Program-made: the position numbers and the translations under genes
Shown: positions 28,787 to 35,797 of the stretch, piece after piece
Position numbering within the stretch: the first letter of the stretch is position 1
How the letters are laid out: each line of letters starts with the position of its first letter
Notes under the pieces: generated by a model
The model's input: only the letters and a program-made list of their open reading frames with translations
What the model was told of the DNA's origin: nothing
Database searches by the model: none
DNA from: DATAAP01 sp041690495
GTDB taxonomy: Bacteria > Pseudomonadota > Alphaproteobacteria > CACIAM-22H2
Length of the DNA: 64,000 nt
Assembly: GCA_041690495.1 (NCBI GenBank)
Contig: JAWLHE010000006.1
Span: 186,001 to 250,000, forward strand
Reading direction: 5' to 3'

Positions 28787-29041
28787 CTCCGATATCCCGT
28801 GTGCGTTGCACCATCAAGGCCTCGATCCCGGCCGTCCATTTCCTGCCCCAGATTCGGCCAAATCACTAATATCACTTATCAAATTCCATGCATTTTTTGC
28901 ATTGCTGCGACGCAATATGCAACCTGTTTGTTCGCCCGCTGAGGCATATCTTATTCAGTGCCGGGGCGGTCGGACAGATCGCCGGCGCGGCGCCGGGCGG
29001 AAGAGCCGGAGGCAGCCGCGATTTGTACAGGAGAAGATACG
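28787..29041. other. Divergent promoter region between pepP and the DUF1127 gene
   Basis: This 255-base gap is AT-rich from 28858 to 28955, unlike its surroundings, and must hold promoters for both flanking genes. An imperfect inverted repeat, TTGCATTGC against GCAATATGCAA, spans 28897-28922. I see no reading frame I would call a gene, although the DUF1127 frame itself is open upstream to 28958. Confidence 0.5.
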
Positions 29042-29434
29042 ATGTGGGCCAGCAACGACCAGGAGACTCGGTGGAAGAATACCGAGTGGAACTTCAAAAT
29101 GAGCGCGGCCGATGAGGCTGCCATTCATGCCGCAGCGCGGCGCATGCAGGCAGAAGAGTTTGCCAAGCTGTTCCGCGCGATCGGTCGCGGACTGAAGACG
29201 GTCTTGGGCGCCGTCGCTGCCCCGTACAAGGTGTGGCGCGAGTACCAGGAGACCTATAGCGAGCTGTCGCAGCTCGATGACCGGATGCTGTCGGATATCG
29301 GAATCACGCGCTCGGACATCCCGCGCGTTGCGTCCGGCCTGTGGGCGCCGCAGGAGCGGATGGAGCGGATCGTCAAGCTCGGTGTCACGCCGAAGACCGG
29401 CGCGAACGTCAACCGTCCGCAAGTCGCTGCCTAA
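29042..29434 (+). CDS. DUF1127 domain protein
   Basis: The 130-residue product ends in a DUF1127 motif: VWREYQETYSELSQLDDRML followed by SDIGITRSDIPRVASG. DUF1127 proteins are short, arginine-rich alphaproteobacterial proteins; small members have been linked to RNA turnover and to phosphate and nitrogen control, but this longer form has no assigned role. ATG 29042 is preceded by AGGAGA at 29029-29034. The N-terminal 70 residues are helical and charged. The stop overlaps the stop of the convergent prmA gene. Confidence 0.85.
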   Translation: MWASNDQETRWKNTEWNFKMSAADEAAIHAAARRMQAEEFAKLFRAIGRGLKTVLGAVAAPYKVWREYQETYSELSQLDDRMLSDIGITRSDIPRVASGLWAPQERMERIVKLGVTPKTGANVNRPQVAA

Positions 29435-30387
29435 CCAGCGACCGAATCGACGCACAAACGGCGGCCGTCGCCCCTTGCGGGAGCGACGGGCCGCCGTTTG
29501 CGTTTCTGCCCGCGCCGCAGGATGAGCGTGTGCCATCCGTCGATCGCGATCCGGCGCACCAGGACGAGCCCGCGCGCGCGATAGGCGGCGCGAACCTCGC
29601 TCTCCTGCCCCGCCAGAAGCCCCGACAGGACCAGGGTCCCGCCCGGCCGCACCGCGGCGCAGATCTCGCCGGCCAGCCGGCACAGGGGATGCGCCAGGAT
29701 GTTGGCGACGACGAGGTCATAGCCGCGACGAGGCCGGACCCGCGCCAGGCCATTGCTGAAGACCGTCTCGACCCTGGCGGCGACTGCATTGCGGCGGACA
29801 TTCTCGGCGGCGACGCCGACCGAGCCGCGATCGATATCGCTGGCCACCGCCCTCAGCGGCCATGTCTTGGCCATCGCGATCGCAAGGATGCCCGAGCCGC
29901 ATCCGACGTCGAGCGCACGGCGCACGGGGGTACTGCGGCCGTGGCGGTCCAGCGCCAGCAGGCACCCGCGCGTGGTCGCATGCTCGCCCGAGCCGAAGGC
30001 GATGCCGGCGTCGAGCGTCACCGCGCGCGCGCCGGCCGGTACCTCACCCCGAAAATGCGATCCGTAGATGAAATAACGCCCGGCCCTGAGCGGCGGAAAC
30101 GAGCGGCGGTTCTCGGCCAGCCAGTCGATCTGCGGCATCGGCTCGATCTCGGGCTGCGGAACTGCGCGGCCGGCCGATGCCGCCGCCGCACCCAGCCTTG
30201 CCGCGAGCGCGGCGCGGTCGGGCTCGACCGTCGCGATACCTTCGACGCGCCATGGCCCGCCGGGCGTGGATTCGAAAGCCGAAATCGAATCGCAGATCTC
30301 CTCCAGCGCCGCCGCGTACGCCGCCTGCGTCTCGGCCTCCGCGGTCAGCGCAATGCGCCAGAGATCGGGGGCCGCCGTGCGGGTCAC
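29431..30387 (-). CDS. prmA: Ribosomal protein L11 methyltransferase PrmA
   Basis: PrmA trimethylates ribosomal protein L11. The 318-residue product has an N-terminal substrate-recognition domain and a Rossmann methyltransferase domain with AFGSGEHATTRGCLLAL, the SAM loop RALDVGCGSGILAIAMAK and the motif VVANILAHPLCRLAGEI. GTG 30387 overlaps the uvrD stop by GTGA, so the two are coupled. The usual end WHTLILRR is followed here by a basic tail of about 26 residues that runs into the neighbour's terminator hairpin and stops within the DUF1127 stop codon. Confidence 0.9.
   Translation of the reverse strand: MTRTAAPDLWRIALTAEAETQAAYAAALEEICDSISAFESTPGGPWRVEGIATVEPDRAALAARLGAAAASAGRAVPQPEIEPMPQIDWLAENRRSFPPLRAGRYFIYGSHFRGEVPAGARAVTLDAGIAFGSGEHATTRGCLLALDRHGRSTPVRRALDVGCGSGILAIAMAKTWPLRAVASDIDRGSVGVAAENVRRNAVAARVETVFSNGLARVRPRRGYDLVVANILAHPLCRLAGEICAAVRPGGTLVLSGLLAGQESEVRAAYRARGLVLVRRIAIDGWHTLILRRGQKRKRRPVAPARGDGRRLCVDSVAG
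29456..29499 (+). terminator. Terminator of the DUF1127 gene, inside the prmA 3' end
   Basis: AAACGGCGG and the next bases (29456-29471) pair with GCGACGGGCCGCCGTTT (29483-29499) around a CCCTTGCGGG top. The 3' arm ends in TTT and is followed by GCGTTTCT, weakly U-rich. It lies 22 bases after the DUF1127 stop and within the coding sequence for the prmA tail on the other strand. Confidence 0.65.
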
Positions 30388-32651
30388 GCCGGCTCGACGA
30401 AGGAGTCCATCACCTTCTTGCGACCGGCATGCTCGAACTCGATGTCGAGCTTGCCCGCCTCGACGGCGACGACACGGCCGTAGCCGAATTTCTGGTGAAA
30501 GACGCGGGTCCCCGGGGCAATCGGCTGCGCCGGCGAAGGCCGCTGCGTCACCAGCTCGGCGCGACCCTCGATCAACAGACCGCCGCGTCCGCCGCGGCCG
30601 TACGGACTGCCGCGGCCATAGCCGAAGCCGCTGCCCGGGCTGACGCCGCCGAAATTGCGGCTCTCGCTGCCAGTGCCCCACAGGCCGGGCTCGCTGACCA
30701 CCTCGATATGGTCCGGCGGCAGCTCGGAAACAAAGCGGGTCGGCACCGTCGACTGCCACAGATTGTGGATGCGCCGGTTGGCGGCGAACGATACGTAGGC
30801 GCGGCTGCGCGCGCGGGTCAGGCCGACATGGGCGAGCCGACGCTCCTCCTCGAGCGCCTCGTCACCCTTCTCCTCGAGCGAGCGCGGATGCGGCAGCAGG
30901 CCTTCCTCCCATCCGGGCAGGAACACCGTGTCGAACTCGAGCCCCTTGGCGCCGTGAAGCGTCATCAGGTTGACCATGTCGGCCGGCGCGCTCTCCGCGT
31001 TCTCCATCACCAGGCTGACATGCTCCAGAAAGCCCTGCAGCGTGTCGAAATCCTCGATCGCGCTGATCAGCTCCTTGAGGTTCTCGAGCCGGCCCGGTGC
31101 TTCGGCTGACTTGTCGGCCTGCCACATGCCGGTATAGCCGGACTCGTCGAGGATGGTCTGCGCCAGCTCCGCATGGTGGGCCGTATCGAGCTGCGCCGCC
31201 CAGCGCGAGAAGTCGTCGAGCACGCGGCGCAGGGCGTTGCGCGCCTGCGGCTTAATCTCGTCGGTCTCGATCAGGCTGCGCGCCGCCGCCGTCAGCGGGA
31301 TCCTGTTTGCGCGCGCGAGCCGATGCACGGATTGCAGGGTCGCATCGCCGATGCCGCGCCGCGGCGTGTTAACGATGCGCTCGAAGGCGAGATCGTCGTC
31401 GGGCTGAACCGTGACGCGGATATAGGCGATCGCGTCGCGGATCTCCTGGCGTTCATAGAAGCGCGGGCCGCCGATGACGCGATACGGCACGCCCAGCGTA
31501 ATGAATCGCTCTTCGAACTCGCGCGTCTGAAAGCCGGCGCGCACCAGCACGGCAATGCCACCGAGCCGGTCGCCGCGCCGCTGCAGCGCCTCGATCTCCT
31601 CGCCGACCCAGCGCGCCTCCTCCTCGCCGTCCCACACGCCGCGCACAATCACCTTCTCGCCGCCCGTCTCGGCGGTCCACAGGGTCTTGCCGAGCCGGCC
31701 CTTGTTGTGCGCGATCAGGCCCGCGGCAGCGCCGAGAATGTGGCGGGTCGAGCGGTAGTTCTGCTCGAGGCGGATCACCTTGGCGCCGGGAAAATCGGTT
31801 TCGAAGCGCAGGATGTTGCCGACCTCGGCGCCGCGCCAGCTGTAGATCGACTGATCGTCGTCGCCGACGCAGCACAGATTCCTGTGCTGCTGCGCCAGCA
31901 GCCGCAGCCAGAGATACTGCGCGACATTGGTGTCCTGGTACTCGTCGACCAGGATGTAGCGGAAGCGGCGCTGCCATTCCTGCAGGACCTCTGGACGCTG
32001 GGTGAAGATCGTCAGCCCGTGCAGCAACAGGTCGCCGAAGTCGACCGCGTTCAACGTTTCCAGCCGTTCCTGGTAGAGCCGATAGATCGAGATCAGGCGC
32101 CCGCCGGCGAGGTCACCCGCAGCATCGGCGGGAACGCGCTCCCATGTCAGGCCCCGGTCCTTCCATCTCTCGATCGCCGCCAGCACGACGCGCGCCGGCC
32201 ACTTCTTGTCGTCGATGTTCTCCGCCGACAGGACCTGTTTGACCAGGCGGATCTGGTCATCGGTGTCGAGAATGGTGAAGTTCGGCTTGAGCCCGACAAG
32301 CTCGGCCTGCCGGCGCAGGATGCGCGCGGCGAGCGCGTGGAACGTGCCGAGCCACATCCCCTCGACAGCGCCGGGTCCCAGCAGCGGCCCGACCAGGTCG
32401 GCGATACGGTCGCGCATCTCGCGCGCGGCCTTGTTGGTGAAGGTGACGGCGAGGATCTGCGAGGGATGAGCGTGCCGGGTCACGAGAATGTGAGCAAGCC
32501 GCGTCGTCAGGACGCGGGTCTTGCCGGTGCCCGCACCGGCCAGCACCAACAATGGCCCATCGAGCTGCTCCACCGCCGCGCGTTGCGACGGGTTGAGATT
32601 GGCGAGATAGGGCGGGACGGGGATTTGCGCGGACGTGAGCGGAAGCGACAT
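30384..32651 (-). CDS. uvrD: DNA helicase II UvrD (SF1A)
   Basis: UvrD unwinds DNA 3' to 5' in nucleotide excision and mismatch repair. The 755-residue product has the ordered SF1 motifs: NPSQRAAVEQLDGPLLVLAG with Walker A AGAGTGKTR (about 35-45), the Walker B region VDEYQDTN, DQSIYSWRGA, EQNYRSTRHIL, and VNLMTLHGAKGLEFDTVFLP. The C-terminus carries the Tudor-like end FHQKFGYGRVVAVEAGKLDI, which binds RNA polymerase in UvrD and PcrA. It is followed by prmA with a GTGA overlap, and is divergent from the HtrA-like gene. Confidence 0.95.
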   Translation of the reverse strand: MSLPLTSAQIPVPPYLANLNPSQRAAVEQLDGPLLVLAGAGTGKTRVLTTRLAHILVTRHAHPSQILAVTFTNKAAREMRDRIADLVGPLLGPGAVEGMWLGTFHALAARILRRQAELVGLKPNFTILDTDDQIRLVKQVLSAENIDDKKWPARVVLAAIERWKDRGLTWERVPADAAGDLAGGRLISIYRLYQERLETLNAVDFGDLLLHGLTIFTQRPEVLQEWQRRFRYILVDEYQDTNVAQYLWLRLLAQQHRNLCCVGDDDQSIYSWRGAEVGNILRFETDFPGAKVIRLEQNYRSTRHILGAAAGLIAHNKGRLGKTLWTAETGGEKVIVRGVWDGEEEARWVGEEIEALQRRGDRLGGIAVLVRAGFQTREFEERFITLGVPYRVIGGPRFYERQEIRDAIAYIRVTVQPDDDLAFERIVNTPRRGIGDATLQSVHRLARANRIPLTAAARSLIETDEIKPQARNALRRVLDDFSRWAAQLDTAHHAELAQTILDESGYTGMWQADKSAEAPGRLENLKELISAIEDFDTLQGFLEHVSLVMENAESAPADMVNLMTLHGAKGLEFDTVFLPGWEEGLLPHPRSLEEKGDEALEEERRLAHVGLTRARSRAYVSFAANRRIHNLWQSTVPTRFVSELPPDHIEVVSEPGLWGTGSESRNFGGVSPGSGFGYGRGSPYGRGGRGGLLIEGRAELVTQRPSPAQPIAPGTRVFHQKFGYGRVVAVEAGKLDIEFEHAGRKKVMDSFVEPA

Positions 32652-32778
32652 GATGCCCGTTTATATAGCAAGGAACGGCGCGATCACACCTGCGTTGAGA
32701 AGCGCAGCCGCGCCCGGCGAGGCATGCGGGCGCGCCGCAGCTGTGCTATTCTAGCAGCGGAATTCGGTGGAGACTTTC

Positions 32779-33786
32779 ATGGCGACGGCTCTCGCGGCTC
32801 TGTCTTCGCCTCTGCGCTGGATGATCATTCTGGCTGCTTTGCTTGCAGCCGCCTCACCCGCCGCACGCGCGCAGTCGGTTCAGGAGCTGTTGTCCGCGGT
32901 GGTGCGGATCAAGGCTTTCGTCCCGCCTGACTCGCGCACCGCCGAGACGCTCGGCAGCGAGCGCGAAGGCAGCGGCATCGTCATCGACCAGGCGGGGCTG
33001 GTGCTGACGATCGGCTACCTGATGGTAGAGGCGCAGGGCGCAGAGATCACCACGGGCGATGGCCGCACGATTCCCGCCCAGGTCGTGGGCTACGATCACG
33101 AATCGGGTTTCGGGCTGTTGCGCGCCGACCCGCCGCCGCGCGTCAAGCCGATGCCAATGGGCAGCTCCGCCGACGTCAAGGACCGCGATCCCGTGCTGAT
33201 CGCAAGCCACGGCGGACCCGACATGGCGGGTCCGGCCTTCGTCGTCTCGAAGCGCGTCTTTGCGGGCTCGTGGGAATACCTGCTCGACGAGGCCATCTTC
33301 ACCGCGCCGCCCCACCCGGCATGGAGCGGCGCGGCGCTGATCGACCGCGACGGCCGGCTGATCGGCGTCGGCTCGCTGATCGTCGGCGACACCACCGGCA
33401 CCGGCACGCATCTGCCCGGCAACATGTTCGTCCCGATCGACCGGCTCAAGCCGATTCTCGCCGATCTCATCGGCGAGGGCCGCGTCTCCGGTCCGGCCAA
33501 GCCCTGGATGGGGCTCAATACCGAAGAGCTTCGCGGGCGGCTGTTCGTGACGCGCGTCTCGCCGGAAAGCCCGGCCGCGCGCGTCGGCATCGAACCCGGC
33601 GATGTCGTGGTCGAGGTCCGCGGCGAAACGCCGCGTGACCTACCCGATTTCTACCGCAAAGTCTGGGCGCTCGGCGCTGCCGGCGTGGAGGTGCCCCTTC
33701 GTATCCTCCATGGCTCGACCATGCGCGACGTGACGATCAAGTCGATCGACCGCCGCGACCATCTCAGGATTGGCCGGACCTACTGA
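32779..33786 (+). CDS. HtrA/DegP-like S1C protein with degenerate active site
   Basis: The 335-residue product has a signal peptide cut near residue 31 (ARAQS), a trypsin-like domain and one PDZ domain (about 235-325, from LFVTRVSPESPAARVGIEPG). The serine is kept at residue 183 (AWSGAALIDRDGRLIG). The histidine expected after LVLT is tyrosine 80 (LVLTIGYLMVEA), and the aspartate site reads ESGFGLLRA. It is therefore unlikely to be a protease and may bind misfolded or partner proteins in the periplasm. ATG 32779 has GGTGGAG six bases upstream. Confidence 0.8.
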   Translation: MATALAALSSPLRWMIILAALLAAASPAARAQSVQELLSAVVRIKAFVPPDSRTAETLGSEREGSGIVIDQAGLVLTIGYLMVEAQGAEITTGDGRTIPAQVVGYDHESGFGLLRADPPPRVKPMPMGSSADVKDRDPVLIASHGGPDMAGPAFVVSKRVFAGSWEYLLDEAIFTAPPHPAWSGAALIDRDGRLIGVGSLIVGDTTGTGTHLPGNMFVPIDRLKPILADLIGEGRVSGPAKPWMGLNTEELRGRLFVTRVSPESPAARVGIEPGDVVVEVRGETPRDLPDFYRKVWALGAAGVEVPLRILHGSTMRDVTIKSIDRRDHLRIGRTY

Positions 33787-33804
33787 GCATTCCGGCGGAG
33801 CGGG

Positions 33805-34308
33805 TCAGCCTCCGATACGGCCGCTGCGCAGGCCAACGCTGCGGCCGATCTCGGGCGGCCGGCCAAGCGCGTCATGCGCGGCCTTCACGCGCGCCAGCCA
33901 GTCGAGGCGGTCCTGCGGGAACGGCGCGCCGCGGCGCGTCTCGAGACTGACATGCAGGCTGACGCACTCCATCGTGGCGGCGAGATAACCCTCCGCCGCG
34001 TGGTACATGCGATGGAAGAAATGGATGCGCTTGGCGTCGAAGTCGATCAGCTGGGAGGTGATCCGCAGGGGATCGCCGCGCTTTACCTCGCCCTGATAGG
34101 TTACATGCGCCTCGAGGGCGAAGGTCGAGCCATTGGTCCGGCGCAGATACTCCTCGCCGATGCCGAGATGGGTCCAGAACGCGTCGGTGCCGTGATCGAA
34201 CGCGAGCACATAGTAGGCCACGTTCATGTGGCCATTATAGTCGATCCACTCGGGACGCACCTCGGTCCGGAACTGGTCGAACGGCGCAGGAATGGCGATG
34301 TCATGCAT
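33805..34308 (-). CDS. Hotdog-fold thioesterase, 4HBT type
   Basis: The 167-residue product has the acyl-CoA thioesterase pattern VRPEWIDYNGHMNVAYYVLA, with the catalytic aspartate and the helix turn, followed by FALEAHVTYQGEVKRGDPLR and a FFHRMYHA strand. The layout is that of 4-hydroxybenzoyl-CoA thioesterase and YbgC-like proteins, and probably hydrolyses acyl or betaine-type CoA esters; the substrate is not readable from the sequence. ATG 34308 is preferred over the TTG at 34347. It is convergent with the HtrA-like gene. Confidence 0.8.
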   Translation of the reverse strand: MHDIAIPAPFDQFRTEVRPEWIDYNGHMNVAYYVLAFDHGTDAFWTHLGIGEEYLRRTNGSTFALEAHVTYQGEVKRGDPLRITSQLIDFDAKRIHFFHRMYHAAEGYLAATMECVSLHVSLETRRGAPFPQDRLDWLARVKAAHDALGRPPEIGRSVGLRSGRIGG

Positions 34309-34472
34309 GAGGGGCGTTAAGCTAGACTGCGATTCCTTTCGCCGCAATGCCCGTCAGCGCCAGATCCTCCCGCGCTTCGCCAACCGCCATAGAACGACCG
34401 CATGTTCAACCCCTCCGCGCTGAACAAGCACCAATCAGCTTTCTTTTCGCCCCTGCGCGGAGCTATGCACCC

Positions 34473-35465
34473 GTGATCCTCAAATCGCTCGCCTGGCTGG
34501 CGCGTCATGGATCGTGGCTGATCGGCGGCTGCCTGTTCGTCGGCCTGGCGCTGCCCGAGCTCGCCCGCCTGTGCAAGCCGCTGATCGGCCCCGCCGTGTT
34601 CGTCCTGCTGATCGCGACCCTGCTGCGGATCGACTGGTCGCGGGCGCTGTCGCACGCCCGACGGCCGGGGCCCATCGTCGTCATGACCGTCTGGCTGCTG
34701 CTCGGCGCACCCTTGGCGATGTGGCTGGCGCTGCAGACCATGCCGCTGCCCGAGGGGCTGGTGCGCGCGCTCGTGCTGACCGCCTCCTCGCCCGTGCTGA
34801 CGGCAGTACCGACTTTCGCCCTGCTGCTCGGGCTCGACGCCGCGCTCGCCCTCGTCGCGCTGCTAGCAACGTCGCTGCTGCAGCCGGTCCTGCAGCCGCC
34901 GCTGGCACTCGCCCTGCTCGGTATCGAACTCGATGTCGGGATCGGCGCGCTGATGAGCCGGCTCGGACTGTTCGTCGGCGGTGCATTCGTCGCGACGCTT
35001 CTCGTGCGATGGCTGGCCGGGCGCGAACGCATCGAACGCGCCGCCGCCCCGATCAGCGGCATCGCCGTGCTGATGCTGATCCTGTTCGGGATCGGCGTCG
35101 TCGACGGGCTGACCGGGACGATCCTCGCGCGTCCCGGTCACGCGTTCGTCTTCATCGTCGGTGCGTTCGCCGGAAATTTTGCACTTCAGGTGATCGGCGG
35201 CGTCGCCTTCTGGCTGCTCGCGAGGGCGGGCCTGTTCGACCGTCGACAGGCGCTGACCATTGCGCTCGGGTCGGGCAACCGCAATCTCGCTGTCCTGGTC
35301 GCGGTCCTCGGGCCGTCCGCGGACGCCGATCTGTTCCTCTTTCTCGCGGTCAACCAGTTTCCGATGTATTTTGTCCCGGCCCTGCTCGGGCCGATCTATC
35401 GCCGCATGCTCGGCGCCGCGGCGGAGCGACCCGGCACCATCAGCAGCGAGCGGATCGGCGGATGA
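34473..35465 (+). CDS. Bile acid:sodium symporter-like (SBF family) transporter
   Basis: The protein has about nine or ten hydrophobic membrane segments in the SBF/BASS arrangement and the pseudo-symmetrical motifs ALVLTASSPVLTAVPTFALL and TIALGSGNRNLAVLVAVLG, each in a broken helix that forms the substrate site in this fold. The substrate is unknown. The frame is open to ATG 34347, but GTG 34473, with GCGCGGAG upstream, starts just before the first membrane helix and gives 330 residues, the normal size. The stop overlaps the start of a 62-residue gene. Confidence 0.75.
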   Translation: MILKSLAWLARHGSWLIGGCLFVGLALPELARLCKPLIGPAVFVLLIATLLRIDWSRALSHARRPGPIVVMTVWLLLGAPLAMWLALQTMPLPEGLVRALVLTASSPVLTAVPTFALLLGLDAALALVALLATSLLQPVLQPPLALALLGIELDVGIGALMSRLGLFVGGAFVATLLVRWLAGRERIERAAAPISGIAVLMLILFGIGVVDGLTGTILARPGHAFVFIVGAFAGNFALQVIGGVAFWLLARAGLFDRRQALTIALGSGNRNLAVLVAVLGPSADADLFLFLAVNQFPMYFVPALLGPIYRRMLGAAAERPGTISSERIGG

Positions 35466-35650
35466 TCGAAATAATCATCGAGCGCTGGAGCGGGCCGGAC
35501 GGCGAGCATTTTCTGTGGTCGGTCTGGCGGGACGGGCGCCGGCTGGAGATGGGTGGACCGCATGCCGATTCCGCCGACAGCCAAGCTGCGGGGCAGGAAT
35601 TCTGCACCCAGCGGCTCGGCCGCAAGGCCGATCGGATCACGCGTCTCTGA
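35462..35650 (+). CDS. Small protein of unknown function, coupled to the SBF transporter gene
   Basis: The 62-residue reading frame starts at ATG 35462, overlapping the transporter stop by ATGA. The product begins MIEIIIERWSGPDGEHFLWS and is soluble, with a two-tryptophan beta-like start and an Arg/Gln-rich end (EFCTQRLGRKADRITRL). Its codon use matches its neighbours. I do not recognise a family. The coupling suggests co-production with the transporter, perhaps as an accessory protein. Confidence 0.65.
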   Translation: MIEIIIERWSGPDGEHFLWSVWRDGRRLEMGGPHADSADSQAAGQEFCTQRLGRKADRITRL

Positions 35651-35677
35651 AACCACGAAATTTCTCTCCATTAACCG

Positions 35678-35700
35678 AGAAAGGGGAAATTCCTCTTTCT
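35678..35700. repeat. Imperfect inverted repeat upstream of the DUF1217 gene
   Basis: AGAAAGGGG (35678-35686) faces CCTCTTTCT (35692-35700), matching at eight of nine positions around an AAATT centre. No T run follows. It may be a regulator site or a weak stem for the upstream transcript. Confidence 0.35.
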
Positions 35701-35724
35701 GCAGACGGATCGCGACGGCGCGCC

Positions 35725-35739
35725 TTAAGAGGTCGTTAA
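35725..35739. promoter_or_regulatory. Canonical CtrA site TTAA-N7-TTAA
   Basis: TTAA at 35725-35728 and TTAA at 35736-35739 are separated by exactly seven bases, the full CtrA consensus. It lies 59 bases before the ATG of a flagellar DUF1217 gene. CtrA commonly drives flagellar genes in Alphaproteobacteria, so direct activation of that gene is likely. A lone TTAACC also occurs at 35671. Confidence 0.65.
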
Positions 35740-35797
35740 ACCCCGCCGCGCTACCGTGAACAGGCCTGCAAAGGATTGAACGCAAAGAGCCTGCCTC

